In this document: piece after piece, positions 43,018 through 52,954 of the stretch
Position numbering within the stretch: the stretch's first letter is position 1
Layout of the letters: every line of letters starts with the position of its first letter
DNA from: Shewanella marina JCM 15074
Lineage (GTDB): Bacteria > Pseudomonadota > Gammaproteobacteria > Enterobacterales > Shewanellaceae
Reading direction: 5' to 3'
DNA: 64,000 nucleotides
Assembly: GCF_000614975.1 (NCBI RefSeq)
Contig: NZ_BALM01000005.1
Location: 124,001-188,000 of the forward strand
Translations under genes and position numbers: made by a program
Notes under the pieces: generated by a model
The model's input: the letters and a program-made list of their open reading frames with translations, nothing else
Databases searched by the model: none
What the model was told of the DNA's origin: nothing

Positions 43018-43300
43018 AAAAGGACCTCAGACTTTGCCCAACCTTAAATCCTTTTAAATTACTTATTGCGTTGGAAAAGTACTCTGTTATTAGTATTTTA
43101 GGAATTTCACGTAAGTCAGTTATTACCAATCAAAGAAATAACACCACTATGCAACATATTAAAGCAAATATTTAACAACTATTCAATATGCGCAACCCAA
43201 TTTGCAATGCAAAATGCAAGCACGCAGCGGAAAACGTCTACCGTTAAAACAAGGCATAACCAACTGTTTTAATTTATAATAATATATTTTAGAGTAACTA
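43018..43300 (-). promoter_or_regulatory. upstream region of giant gene A
   Basis: An AT-rich leader without a gene. It contains CAATATGCGCAACC followed by AATTTGCAATGC (43184-43210), about 175 bases before the ATG. This resembles the block before paralogue B. The nadA terminator lies at its far end. Confidence 0.4.
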
Positions 43301-43328
43301 TAAAAAAAGCCCCATAAATGGGGCTTTA
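43301..43328 (-). terminator. intrinsic terminator of nadA
   Basis: AAAGCCCCAT pairs with ATGGGGCTTT. On the minus strand a run of seven T's follows, about 23 bases after the nadA stop. Confidence 0.88.
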
Positions 43329-43350
43329 TAAAAATCAAATTTATTAACGA

Positions 43351-44416
43351 TTATGCATTTCCTTTGATTTGCATATTCAGACCTGCTGCAAAATTTAACA
43401 TTCTATTAAGGGGCAATAATGCTTTTTCTCGCAACTCATCATCAACAAAAACTTCATGGTGCATAGGTTCATTATTTAATAAAGCTGATTCAATAGCATG
43501 TAGGCCATTCATTGCCATCCATGGACAATGTGCACAACTTCGACAAGTTGCGCCCTCTCCACCTGTAGGTGCCTCTATTAATATTTTATTCGGCGCAGCT
43601 TGTTGCATCTTATAAAAGATACCTTTATCAGTCGCCACAATGAACATCTCATTATCCATTGTTTGAGCCGCTTTTATTAATTGGCTCGTCGAACCCACTG
43701 CATCTGCCATTTCAACCACACTTGCTGGTGATTCAGGATGAACCAGCACAGCAGCTTGAGGATATTGCTGTTTTAGTTGTAGTAAAGCTTTTGCTTTAAA
43801 TTCATCATGAACAATACATTCCCCCTGCCACATCAACATATCTGCACCAGTTTGTTTAGCGATATAGCTACCCAGATGGCGATCGTCCCCAGATAATTTT
43901 TTTACCTTCACTATCTAGATGCTCAACAATTTCTAGTGCGATACTCGAAGTCACAACCCAATCAGCTCTCGCTTTAACGGCTGCAGAGGTATTAGCATAT
44001 ACCACAACGGTATGATCAGGATGTTGATCACAAAAATCACTGAATGTTTCAATAGGACAACCCACATCTAATGAACAAGTTGCTTCCAGTGTTGGCATCA
44101 AAATTGTTTTTTCAGGGCTTAAAATCTTTGCTGTTTCACCCATAAACTTAACCCCAGCAACTATTAATGTTTGTGCTGGATGGTCACGCCCAAAACGAGC
44201 CATTTCGAGTGAGTCTGATACACAGCCACCTGTTTCTTCTGCAAGTGCTTGAATTTCAGGATCGGTGTAATAATGGGCCACAAGAACAGCATTTTTGTCT
44301 TTCAATAATTGCTTAATTCGCATTTTATATTGCAGCTTTTCCATCTCAGAGATTGCCACAGGCTTAGGCGGAAAAGGATAAGCAATATTTGTAATTCTTG
44401 GGGCTAACACGCTCAT
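43351..44416 (-). pseudogene. nadA: quinolinate synthase NadA, frameshifted
   Basis: NadA condenses iminoaspartate with dihydroxyacetone phosphate to quinolinate in NAD synthesis, using a 4Fe-4S cluster. The 5' frame (44416-43868) ends at [11 protein letters not shown]. The 3' frame (to 43351) resumes at [16 protein letters not shown]. Adding two bases at about 43885 gives IIWGPDRHLGS, matching the family's W-A/G-P-D-x-H-L, and a 355-residue protein. All cluster cysteines are present: Cys114 in [10 protein letters not shown], one in GECIVHDEF and CRSCAHC near the end. Every other part looks intact, so the gene may be whole in the organism with the indel a sequence error. It is transcribed alone, ending in a strong terminator. 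Confidence 0.88.
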
Positions 44417-44493
44417 AGTACGTCCAATGAGTAAAAAACTGGGTTGATTATACGAAATAGTATAAAAATATTTAACTAATTTATATCAATCAC

Positions 44494-44522
44494 AATAAAA
44501 AAGGCACAACAATTTGTGCCTT
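44494..44522 (-). terminator. intrinsic terminator of the bkd operon
   Basis: AAGGCACAA pairs with TTGTGCCTT around a 4-base loop. A T-run follows on the minus strand, about 20 bases after the bkdB stop. Confidence 0.88.
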
Positions 44523-44542
44523 AAATAAATCTTATAAAGTGA

Positions 44543-46096
44543 CTAACGTAAATTGAGTAACATCTCAGCAGGTGTTTCGAGATACTGCTTCCATACGTTA
44601 CAGAATTTAGCCATTGTTGCACCATCAATTATTCGGTGATCGCCTGACCAACTGACTTGTAAAATTTGTCGAGCTTCTACATCCCCATTATGATTAAAAC
44701 GAGGTAATTTTTGGATTCTTCCTAAAGCAACAATAGCCACCTCAGGTTTATTGATTATAGGGGTCGCGACGGTGCCACCAATCGCTCCAATATTAGAGAT
44801 AGTTATTGTCCCCTGCTTTAATAGTTCAGGTGCGACTCTACCTGTTCGAGCACTATCAATGATACTGGTTAAATCAGTAGCGACCTCTAGTAGGCTTTTT
44901 TGATTAACATGCTTAATATTGGGTACAATTAATCCCATTTTTGAATCTACCGCAACGCCAATATTATGGTCATTTAAATAGGTGATCTCAGTACAGTCTT
45001 GATTAACTTGACTATTAAGGATAGGGAATTGATTGATGGCCAACGATAATGCTTTTATAAAAAAAGGCATCAATGTCAACTTACAACTTTCCGTCGAATA
45101 CTTTTGTTTCAATGACTGACGTAATTGGCATAACTTAGTAATATCAATCTCCTCACTATAAGTAAAATGAGGAATTGTCGATACACTCGTAGTCATCATC
45201 TTCGCCATTGCAGCTTGTATCCCCTTAATAGGTTCAACTCTTGTCTGACTTTGACAAGGTACAACTACAGTGTTTTCAAATTCAGCTGGAATTGTATCAA
45301 TCACATTAGCGACTACTTGCTTATTGCCATTATCAATATATAACTGCACGTCTTCTTTATATACCCGGCCATTTTTACCAGTACCATTCACTAAACTGAT
45401 ATCGATATCATGACTACGGGCTAGGCGTCTTACTGCTGGACTTGCAACCGCTTTACCTTGTCTCGTTAACGTTGCTTTTGCGTTATCAACCTCATTATTA
45501 ACTTGATGCATTAAAGCATCGGCAGGTAATGGCTGCCCCTCTATTGGCACTTCAATAGAATAAAGTGGTTGATGTACTTGTGCTAACTGACCTTGACGGT
45601 AATACAACTGCTTAATTTTGCCAGTTTTTAGAGCAGGTATTTGAACCAATGCTTTATCAGTCATCACATCAGCAATCGGGTCATCTTCATTAACAAATTG
45701 TCCTTCAGAGACCAGCCATTCAACTAACTCACATTCAACAATCCCTTCACCAATATCCGGCAACATAAAATCTTCAGTTCCATACGCCTGTTGTTCATTG
45801 CGCGTGGTGAGGACTTCAGCTGCTGAATCATCATTAGATGACACAGCAGTGTCTATTTCTAGTGCCTCAACAGCAAATAACGGTTGATGAACTTTAGCAA
45901 TTTCACCTTTTTGATAATAAAGTTTTTGAATAACACCCGCAAAAGGTGTGGGGATTTGTACCAATGCTTTATCTGTCATCACATCAGCAATTGGCTGATC
46001 CTCAGCAACTTGCTGTCCCTCTTCAACCAACCACTCAACCAGCTCACACTCAATAACACCTTCGCCAATATCTGGTAAAATAAACTCTTTAATCAT
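44543..46096 (-). CDS. bkdB: branched-chain 2-oxoacid dehydrogenase E2 (dihydrolipoyl acyltransferase), two lipoyl domains
   Basis: E2 transfers the branched acyl group from E1 to CoA in the mitochondrial-type complex that degrades valine, leucine and isoleucine oxoacids. Two lipoyl domains (about residues 3-78 and 110-185) each carry VMTDKALVQIP with the lipoylated Lys. An E3-binding domain follows (ASPAVRRLARSHDIDI, about 215-250). The catalytic acyltransferase domain ends in SWSGDHRIIDGA with the active-site His. The ATG at 46096 is preferred over 46102 because AGGAG lies 6 bases before it and overlaps the upstream ATG. It is 9 bases after bkdA2. No E3 gene is in the operon, so a shared lipoamide dehydrogenase is presumed. 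Confidence 0.92.
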   Translation of the reverse strand: MIKEFILPDIGEGVIECELVEWLVEEGQQVAEDQPIADVMTDKALVQIPTPFAGVIQKLYYQKGEIAKVHQPLFAVEALEIDTAVSSNDDSAAEVLTTRNEQQAYGTEDFMLPDIGEGIVECELVEWLVSEGQFVNEDDPIADVMTDKALVQIPALKTGKIKQLYYRQGQLAQVHQPLYSIEVPIEGQPLPADALMHQVNNEVDNAKATLTRQGKAVASPAVRRLARSHDIDISLVNGTGKNGRVYKEDVQLYIDNGNKQVVANVIDTIPAEFENTVVVPCQSQTRVEPIKGIQAAMAKMMTTSVSTIPHFTYSEEIDITKLCQLRQSLKQKYSTESCKLTLMPFFIKALSLAINQFPILNSQVNQDCTEITYLNDHNIGVAVDSKMGLIVPNIKHVNQKSLLEVATDLTSIIDSARTGRVAPELLKQGTITISNIGAIGGTVATPIINKPEVAIVALGRIQKLPRFNHNGDVEARQILQVSWSGDHRIIDGATMAKFCNVWKQYLETPAEMLLNLR

Positions 46097-46105
46097 TACC
46101 ATCTC

Positions 46106-47083
46106 CTAAAAATTGACTGTCGCTTTAATTGCTTCAAACGTTTTGAGTGCATCAGGCATATACTCTTTTTCATGTGCAAGTGGATACGGCGTGTCTAATC
46201 CACATACTCGACTTATTGGAGATTCTAGATATAAGAAGCAGCGTTCTGCAATAACGGCCGCAATCTCACCTGCAAATCCACCGGTTAATGGTGCTTCATG
46301 ATTGATCAGTAAACGTCCGGTCTTAATCACAGATTCTGCAACAGTGTCTTCATCCCATGGGGCAAGAGTACGTAAATCAATTATCTCACAAGATATGCCT
46401 TCTTTTTCGGCCATATCTGCAGCCTTTTCAACAATCTCCATTTGTGCACCCCACGCAACTAACGTGATATCAGCACCTTGTTTTACCACTTCAGCCTTGC
46501 CTAAAGGCAATTGATAATCACCCTCAGGTACTTCACCAACCGAGGCTCGATATAATCGTTTCGGTTCAAAAAAGATAACTGGGTTTGGGTCACGTATCGC
46601 CGCAAGTAATAATCCCTTAGCTTGTTCAGGATTTCTAGGTACAACCACCTTTATGCCTGGTGTTTGAGTAAAATAAGCTTCTGGTGATTGCGAGTGATAA
46701 TGGCCACCAGCGATGCCGCCACCATAAGGAGTTCGGACAGTAAGGCCTGCAACATTAAATTCATTACCACTACGGTATCTAAACTTAGCTGTTTCGTTAA
46801 CTAGTTGATCGATTGCGGGAAAAATATAATCTGCAAATTGGATTTCAGCGATGGGTGTCATGCCATTAGATGCTAAACCATTGGCAAAACCAATAATGCC
46901 TTGCTCAGTTAATGGCGTATTGAAGCATCGACTGGCGCCAAATTTGTCCTGTAAGCCGGCTGTCGCACGGAAAACACCACCAAATTGACCAACATCTTCA
47001 CCAAAAATCACGCTATTTGCGTCGGTTTCCATTGCAATCGCTAATGCTTCATTGATTGCGTGTAGCATATTCATTTCAGCCAT
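46106..47083 (-). CDS. bkdA2: branched-chain 2-oxoacid dehydrogenase E1 beta subunit
   Basis: With BkdA1 it forms the thiamine diphosphate-dependent E1 that decarboxylates branched-chain 2-oxoacids. The 325-residue protein has the transketolase-like pyrimidine domain ([41 protein letters not shown]) and the C-terminal domain ([29 protein letters not shown]). It starts 2 bases after the bkdA1 stop and is followed closely by bkdB, so all three are one transcript. Confidence 0.94.
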   Translation of the reverse strand: MAEMNMLHAINEALAIAMETDANSVIFGEDVGQFGGVFRATAGLQDKFGASRCFNTPLTEQGIIGFANGLASNGMTPIAEIQFADYIFPAIDQLVNETAKFRYRSGNEFNVAGLTVRTPYGGGIAGGHYHSQSPEAYFTQTPGIKVVVPRNPEQAKGLLLAAIRDPNPVIFFEPKRLYRASVGEVPEGDYQLPLGKAEVVKQGADITLVAWGAQMEIVEKAADMAEKEGISCEIIDLRTLAPWDEDTVAESVIKTGRLLINHEAPLTGGFAGEIAAVIAERCFLYLESPISRVCGLDTPYPLAHEKEYMPDALKTFEAIKATVNF

Positions 47084-47085
47084 TG

Positions 47086-48264
47086 TTACGATCTCCCAGA
47101 CGTTTTTGGATATGCTGATGGATACTTAGCGATATGTGATTTTAATTGCTCAAGTTGTCGCTTTAATGCCGGTGTCGGTGTATCAAATACATCTTCAATA
47201 ATGGTATCAATATTAGGTATGGCGACTTTTTCAGCGACTTTAACGGCAGCAAGGATCTCTTCCCTGTACTGTTGCATAATATTGAGATCATGCGCTTCGT
47301 CATACCAGCCTTTATTAATGAGCCACAACTTGAAACGTAATACAGGATCATGTTGACGCCACTGCTGTTCTTCATCTTTAGAACGATAACCTGATGGATC
47401 ATCTGATGATGAATGAGCACCTAAGCGATAAGTCATTGCTTCAATCAAAACGGGTTTTTGATGTTCAATGGCATAAGCTCTTGCCATCTGAGTCGCAGCT
47501 AGCACCGCTAGCATATCGTTACCGTCTACACGAATAGTATGCATGCCATAGCCTAAACCACGGCTAGCAATGCCATTACCCGCATATTGTTCATTAGTCG
47601 GTGTGGAAATGGCGTAGCCGTTATTTCGGCAGAAAAATATAACAGGCGAACCTAATACTGCTGCCATATTTAAACCAGCATGAAAATCACCTTCAGATGC
47701 CGCACCTTCACCAAAATAACAGATAGCAATATTACGTTGTTGTTTATGTTTAAAAGCAAAACCAACGCCTGTCGCTTGCGGAATTTGTGTCGCTAATGGT
47801 GACGAGATGGTTTGGTAATTTAACTCGCAACTACCGTAATGAATAGGCATTTGTCGACCTTTACCCAAGTCATTAGCGTTACTGAACAGCTGATCCATAA
47901 ATTGCTTGGTCGTAAAACCACGATATCGCAACGCTGCATGTTCGCGATATTGCGCTAAGATAACATCTTGTGGATCTAAAGCCGCTGCACTACCAATAAT
48001 GGCAGCCTCTTCACCGGTACACGTCATGTAGAAACTAATACGGCCTTGACGTTGCGCCGCAAGCATTCGTTCATCGAGTACACGTGTAAATGCACATGTA
48101 TCCATGATTTTAAGTGCTAAGGCTTGATCGATATTAGGAAGAATTGCTGATTCGTAAGCAGTTCCATCTGCTTGCAACACCTTTAAAGTTGGGATCTTTA
48201 ACGCATCTTTGTCGAGAAACTCAACCCGATGAATAGTGTCGCTTAAATGAGTGCCTGTGGTCAT
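47086..48264 (-). CDS. bkdA1: branched-chain 2-oxoacid dehydrogenase E1 alpha subunit
   Basis: This is the thiamine diphosphate-binding half of E1. The cofactor motif runs from [16 protein letters not shown] to CRNNGYAIS (the GDG...NN type, with GEG here). [19 protein letters not shown] is the conserved phosphorylation-loop region. At 392 residues it matches bacterial BkdA1 (about 390-410). It is the first gene of the bkdA1-bkdA2-bkdB operon. A LiuR-like palindrome lies about 60 bases upstream of its start. Confidence 0.94.
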   Translation of the reverse strand: MTTGTHLSDTIHRVEFLDKDALKIPTLKVLQADGTAYESAILPNIDQALALKIMDTCAFTRVLDERMLAAQRQGRISFYMTCTGEEAAIIGSAAALDPQDVILAQYREHAALRYRGFTTKQFMDQLFSNANDLGKGRQMPIHYGSCELNYQTISSPLATQIPQATGVGFAFKHKQQRNIAICYFGEGAASEGDFHAGLNMAAVLGSPVIFFCRNNGYAISTPTNEQYAGNGIASRGLGYGMHTIRVDGNDMLAVLAATQMARAYAIEHQKPVLIEAMTYRLGAHSSSDDPSGYRSKDEEQQWRQHDPVLRFKLWLINKGWYDEAHDLNIMQQYREEILAAVKVAEKVAIPNIDTIIEDVFDTPTPALKRQLEQLKSHIAKYPSAYPKTSGRS

Positions 48265-48280
48265 ATCCTGCTCTTAATGT

Positions 48281-48301
48281 TAAGGGGGATATCCCCCTTT
48301 A
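48281..48301. repeat. GC-rich hairpin before bkdA1
   Basis: TAAGGGGG and CCCCCTTTA enclose ATAT, only 17 bases from the bkdA1 start codon. No T-run follows on the minus strand, so it would lie in the bkd leader RNA or act as a DNA element rather than as a classical terminator. Confidence 0.6.
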
Positions 48302-48321
48302 ATTTATTGAGTAGCTTTACA

Positions 48322-48335
48322 TTACGTTAACGTAA
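48322..48335. promoter_or_regulatory. candidate LiuR operator upstream of the bkd operon
   Basis: TTACGTTAACGTAA is a perfect 14-bp palindrome about 60-70 bases upstream of bkdA1. It is of the kind described for the MerR-family regulator LiuR, which controls branched-chain amino acid degradation in Shewanella and relatives. The match to the published motif is from memory. Confidence 0.6.
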
Positions 48336-48405
48336 ACTGTGTCGCAATCAGTCAAGCAGTTCTCAATATGATTCGGCACAAATCTAACGTAACAAATCGT
48401 TTACA

Positions 48406-49440
48406 TTAAATAATTTGGATGGAATTTGCTTTAATCAGACACACTAAACTACGTTGCCCTACAGGAACTTTCGCATTGGGAAACACCACATATTCTTGTG
48501 ATGCTTCAATACAAATGGAAAGATCTCCATCGGTTGCAATTTCATGGCCTTTTTCAAAAGCGGTAAAATTCAAAATATCATTGCTAAAAGTAAATTTGAA
48601 TGCATCAGTTTGCTTCACTATGGTACGGCAAACCTGAAAAAGATTTACTTTATCTTGTTCATACGCCTCAATTTGCAAAGGCATATCACAAATAAGTTCA
48701 GTTAAGCGTAAACGTGCTTCCTCAAACAACGACATATCATTTTCGCCAAGTGGGAATACTTTACCCAACTCAACCGTAAACGCATCTGCATGGTGTTTTG
48801 CTGAAGAGTAATAACTAAAAGTCGTGGTCGGTTCATGGTGGAATAAAATGGTATCGACACCACAGCCGTGCATAAACATTATCTCACGGCCTAAATAAGG
48901 TTTGTTTTGGCGGTAAGGATAAACGGCAAATAATGGATGCACCGCACCACGAATAGAGGTATGCAGATCGTAATGGATCCGCTGTGTTGGGTCTTGATTG
49001 CCTGCATAAAATTGATCAACATATTGTTCAAGTTTAGCAGCGCGAATACGTTCAGGATTAATTAAGCCCTCACCACGAGAATGCGCACCACTGAACATAC
49101 GATTCATATTTTCATCAATAAAACGAATAAAATTTAAAATGGCGTGCGGATTGCCGATGATAAACATCAAACGATGTTTAACTTCAATTTGACCGCTTAG
49201 TATTGCTGTAATTAAGCCATTGCAAAGCTCAATTGGCGAGGTTTCATTACCATGAACACCGCAGGATAAAATAATATCTTTACCATGTGGATGCTCGGGT
49301 TCAAATGTTATAACACCAGTATCAAGTACCGATACCAATGTATTATCCGCTAATTTATAACTAAAAGTTTGCTCAATTCCGTTTGGGTTATCCAAGGTCA
49401 ATTGTAGAAAGTCTTTTTGTTCCATCAACATTGTTTCCAT
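48406..49440 (-). CDS. astE: succinylglutamate desuccinylase
   Basis: AstE performs the last step of the arginine succinyltransferase pathway, releasing glutamate and succinate. Zinc ligands His63 and Glu66 are in GVHGNETSP and His160 in IHYDLHT, with the catalytic Glu224 in FTVELGK. The length of 344 is usual for the Shewanella-type protein. The start is supported by AGAGGAAG six bases before the ATG. The other ast genes are not in the window; astE stands alone between pgm and the bkd operon. Confidence 0.92.
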   Translation of the reverse strand: METMLMEQKDFLQLTLDNPNGIEQTFSYKLADNTLVSVLDTGVITFEPEHPHGKDIILSCGVHGNETSPIELCNGLITAILSGQIEVKHRLMFIIGNPHAILNFIRFIDENMNRMFSGAHSRGEGLINPERIRAAKLEQYVDQFYAGNQDPTQRIHYDLHTSIRGAVHPLFAVYPYRQNKPYLGREIMFMHGCGVDTILFHHEPTTTFSYYSSAKHHADAFTVELGKVFPLGENDMSLFEEARLRLTELICDMPLQIEAYEQDKVNLFQVCRTIVKQTDAFKFTFSNDILNFTAFEKGHEIATDGDLSICIEASQEYVVFPNAKVPVGQRSLVCLIKANSIQII

Positions 49441-49572
49441 CTGTTCTTCCTCTTACAACATATCCAGTATAATTTTAATATTTTTAGTTAGTTAGCTATA
49501 AAACAATACCATAAATATACCTAAAAATAATGCTAGCTCTTAAGTAACCATTTCATTTGCTTAAATTTAAAA

Positions 49573-49600
49573 CAAAAAAAAGCACTCAGAAGAGTGCTTT
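49573..49600 (-). terminator. intrinsic terminator of pgm
   Basis: AAAGCACTC pairs with GAGTGCTTT around AGAA, and eight T's follow on the minus strand. It lies just past the pgm stop. Confidence 0.88.
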
Positions 49601-49607
49601 TTATCTA

Positions 49608-51245
49608 TTACTTTAATGCATCAGCAACTAACAATTGCGCATCAGCGATTAATTGTAGTAAATGCTCATCACTGACATAGCTTTCAGCATAAATTTTAAA
49701 TAACGCTTCAGTTCCAGATGGTCTTGCAGCAAACCAACCATTATTAGTCGTTACTTTTAACCCACCAATTGCCGCGTTATTACCTGGTGCATGAGTCATA
49801 ACCTGATTAATTTCATCACCAGCAACGTGCGTTGTTGTGACTTGTTCTGCGGTTAGTTGACTAAATTTAGCTTTTTGTTCAAGGCTAATTGGACTATCAA
49901 TTCGCTTGTAATAACATGCACCAAACTTTTCAACCAACAATTGATAACGTTGCTCAGGAGTTTGGCCTGTTACAGCGATAATTTCAGCAGCAAGTAATGC
50001 TAAGATAAAACCATCTTTATCGGTACACCATGTCGTACCATCATGCTTTAAAAATGCAGCACCCGCGCTTTCTTCACCGCCAAAAGCAATTGTCTGTTGG
50101 CTTAAACCGTCTACGAACCATTTAAAGCCAACAGGTACTTCAATCAAACGACGACCATGAGAAGCACAGACTTTATCAATCATGGCACTTGATACCAGTG
50201 TTTTACCAATAGCTAATGAATCAACCCAACCAGGACGATAAGTCAGTAAATAGTCAATTGCTACGGCTAAATAGTGGTTTGGGTTCATCAACCCCGTACC
50301 CGGACATACAATACCGTGACGATCATAGTCAGGGTCATTACCCACGCATATATCAAAATCGTTTTTATATTGCAGTAATGACGCCATTGCATAAGGAGAT
50401 GAACAATCCATACGGATCTTGCCATCTTTATCTAACGGCATAAAACTGAAGCTTGGATCAACTTTGTCATTCACGACCGTGATATCAAGTTCGAATTTGC
50501 TCGCAATAATGTCCCAGTAATAAATACCTGAACCACCTAATGGATCGACCCCGATTTTTACTTTTGCATCACGAATAGCATCAAGATTGATGACCTCAGC
50601 CAATGCATTAACATAAGGTGTCATCAAGTCTTGATAATCAATTAAATTAGCTTGGCGAGCCTGTGCTAATTCCATCTTGTTAATACCATGCAATTGTTGC
50701 TGCAAATATTGGTTAGCGCGTTGCTCAATCCAAGCAGTAATATCACTTTCTGCAGGACCACCATGAGGTGGGTTATATTTTATGCCACCATCTTGAGGTG
50801 GATTATGTGATGGAGTGATAATAATGCCATCAACCAAAGCTGTAGATGTTAAATTACGAGCAACAATGGTTTGCGATACTACAGGGGTTGGCGTGAAACT
50901 ATCCTCAAGTTGACAAACAACGTTGACCTTATTGGCGCACAACACCTCAAGAGCACTGAAGTATGCCGCTTGTGATAGCGCGTGAGTATCAATACCCAGA
51001 ATAAGTTCACCGCTAATATTCGCCTGAGTTCTATAATCAACGATCGCTTGAGTTATCGCCCAAATATGCTGTTGATTGAAGCTCTGCTTTGTCGCACAAC
51101 CTCGATGCCCTGATGTCCCAAAACAGACATGTTGGCTAATATCAGACATATCGGGAGTTAATAAATAATAATCACACAGTAATTTGGGAATATTCGTTAG
51201 ATCAGCGCTGGTTGCAATAGTACCTGCACGTTCAAAAATAGACAT
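49608..51245 (-). CDS. pgm: phosphoglucomutase (alpha-D-glucose phosphate-specific)
   Basis: It interconverts glucose 1-phosphate and glucose 6-phosphate. The phosphoserine is Ser146 in ITPSHNPPQDGG, the same position as in E. coli Pgm, and the length (545) is nearly identical. The metal loop GNDPDYDRHG, the sugar loop GGEESAG and the phosphate-binding ARPSGTE are all present. It begins 15 bases after seqA, giving the seqA-pgm operon known from enterobacteria. Confidence 0.96.
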   Translation of the reverse strand: MSIFERAGTIATSADLTNIPKLLCDYYLLTPDMSDISQHVCFGTSGHRGCATKQSFNQQHIWAITQAIVDYRTQANISGELILGIDTHALSQAAYFSALEVLCANKVNVVCQLEDSFTPTPVVSQTIVARNLTSTALVDGIIITPSHNPPQDGGIKYNPPHGGPAESDITAWIEQRANQYLQQQLHGINKMELAQARQANLIDYQDLMTPYVNALAEVINLDAIRDAKVKIGVDPLGGSGIYYWDIIASKFELDITVVNDKVDPSFSFMPLDKDGKIRMDCSSPYAMASLLQYKNDFDICVGNDPDYDRHGIVCPGTGLMNPNHYLAVAIDYLLTYRPGWVDSLAIGKTLVSSAMIDKVCASHGRRLIEVPVGFKWFVDGLSQQTIAFGGEESAGAAFLKHDGTTWCTDKDGFILALLAAEIIAVTGQTPEQRYQLLVEKFGACYYKRIDSPISLEQKAKFSQLTAEQVTTTHVAGDEINQVMTHAPGNNAAIGGLKVTTNNGWFAARPSGTEALFKIYAESYVSDEHLLQLIADAQLLVADALK

Positions 51246-51260
51246 CGACTTGAATCCTTT

Positions 51261-51833
51261 CTAGATATGTTCTGCAATCGACTCTGCACGAGTCTCATCA
51301 CAACCAAATTGTTCTAATACTTCGATTAAAATTGCACGTTTTTTTGCCGTACTATTATTGGTTGTTACCCAAAAATTGCTGTGACCAATCTCTTTTGGAT
51401 TTGCAGTTTTACTGGCTTTTAATAAAGCTTCTTTACTTGTTGCAAAATAGAGGCGATCACGACCTTGTATTTGAAGAATTTGCTCAAATTTTGCTGGATT
51501 TTGATCGTAAATAGCCGCTAAAAGGTGCAAGAAACGCCCTACTGCACCTTTTTGCTGTTCAAGCATATGTTCATTAATTAATTGATTAAACTGATATTGA
51601 ATCGGTGCTGCAACCGCTGATACCGGTCTTTTACTTTCAACTGGGGCGAAATGAACCACTTCATGACTTGGTTGAGATAAAATGATATCAGGATGCATTG
51701 ATTGATCTGTGACCTGAGTAGACGATTCAATATTTAATAATCGCCTAAGGATATCTGACGCACTTTCACCAATCTGTTCCGTCTTACTGGCAATATAACG
51801 ATAAAGTTCTTCATCAACTTCGATATATTTCAT
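51261..51833 (-). CDS. seqA: negative modulator of replication initiation SeqA
   Basis: SeqA binds clustered hemimethylated GATC sites and delays re-initiation at oriC. The N-terminal oligomerisation part (MKYIEVDEELYRYIASKTEQIGE...) and the C-terminal DNA-binding domain (GRFLHLLAAIYDQNP, RDRLYFATS, NNSTAKKRAIL) match the family. It is 190 residues against 181 in E. coli. AAGGA lies upstream of the ATG. It is the first gene of a unit with pgm and divergent from the ybfF-like esterase, the enterobacterial arrangement. Its presence implies Dam methylation. Confidence 0.95.
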   Translation of the reverse strand: MKYIEVDEELYRYIASKTEQIGESASDILRRLLNIESSTQVTDQSMHPDIILSQPSHEVVHFAPVESKRPVSAVAAPIQYQFNQLINEHMLEQQKGAVGRFLHLLAAIYDQNPAKFEQILQIQGRDRLYFATSKEALLKASKTANPKEIGHSNFWVTTNNSTAKKRAILIEVLEQFGCDETRAESIAEHI

Positions 51834-52098
51834 GACAATTAATATCCTTTGAATAATTACAATATGTCAATTAGACATAACATTTATGTCCTGACAATTA
51901 ATGTCTACCAGTTTAAGCCAGTTTATGGCTGTATTTAAAGCGTTGTCTTTCAAAAAAATTAATCTTATGACGATATTGTGCTTTAAACACACTAGATGCA
52001 TAAAAAACAAACACAACAACAATGCTTTCATAAATTTAATTGAGATAACATGGTAATTGAAGCACTATAAAAAAAGCGTATTATTTGAGGTAGATCAC

Positions 52099-52878
52099 AT
52101 GCATTTTGTTAAAACAGGTCAAGGTCATCCTGTTATCTTAATTCACGGCTTATTGGGTAATTTAGACAACCTTAAAACACTAGGAGCGGAGCTGTCTAAG
52201 CAATACCAAGTTTATCGACTTGATTTACCAAACCATGGATTGAGCCCTCATAAGCAAACATTAAATTATCAAGATTTGGCCGCAAATGTGGCACAATTTA
52301 TTGAACAACAACAGCTCAACAAACCGCATCTTATTGGCCATTCTATGGGAGGTAAAGTTGCACTCGCTTGTGCGTTAACCTACCCACAATTAATAAGTAG
52401 TGTAACGGCAGCTGACATCGCTCCAGTAACATACCCAGCCAGACATTTACAAATATTCAACGCCCTAAAAGCAATTGATCTAAATCAACTTAAAACACGT
52501 GTAGAAGCACAAATGAGCTTAATTTCCGCTGGTATTGATTTAGGGACTTGCCAATTTTTATTAAAAAACTTATATAAGAATGAGGACAAATACGCTTGGC
52601 GTATGGATCTTGATACCATCATGAATCAATATCCACAGGTGATAGACTGGCCATTTGTAGAGATGAGTTATCAAGGCCCATGTTTATTTGTTAAAGGCGG
52701 AGATTCTGACTACATTGTAGATGAATATAGAACATCTATATTAAAGCAGTTTCCACATTGCCAAGCTAAAATAATTGCGAATACGGGCCACTGGTTACAC
52801 AGCCAAAAACCAACAACGTTTAACATGATAGTGAGCAAATTTTTAGCCAGTGTTGATAATGAGCAATCAGGCATATAA
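52099..52878 (+). CDS. ybfF: alpha/beta-fold esterase, YbfF-like
   Basis: This is a small acyl-ester hydrolase of unknown natural substrate. The catalytic triad is visible: Ser82 in GHSMGG, Asp204 in GGDSDYI and His231 in NTGHWLH. The oxyanion segment HGLLGNLDNL is typical of YbfF. A TTG at 52057 is in frame, but the ATG at 52099 is chosen because GAGG lies eight bases before it; this gives 259 residues against 254 in E. coli. It is divergent from seqA. Confidence 0.9.
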   Translation: MHFVKTGQGHPVILIHGLLGNLDNLKTLGAELSKQYQVYRLDLPNHGLSPHKQTLNYQDLAANVAQFIEQQQLNKPHLIGHSMGGKVALACALTYPQLISSVTAADIAPVTYPARHLQIFNALKAIDLNQLKTRVEAQMSLISAGIDLGTCQFLLKNLYKNEDKYAWRMDLDTIMNQYPQVIDWPFVEMSYQGPCLFVKGGDSDYIVDEYRTSILKQFPHCQAKIIANTGHWLHSQKPTTFNMIVSKFLASVDNEQSGI

Positions 52879-52954
52879 AACGTATAGCCGATAGCGGCTT
52901 GATATGTTATATTCCGCCCTCTTTTGACCTAAGGATGGATGGGAAAGACGAATA

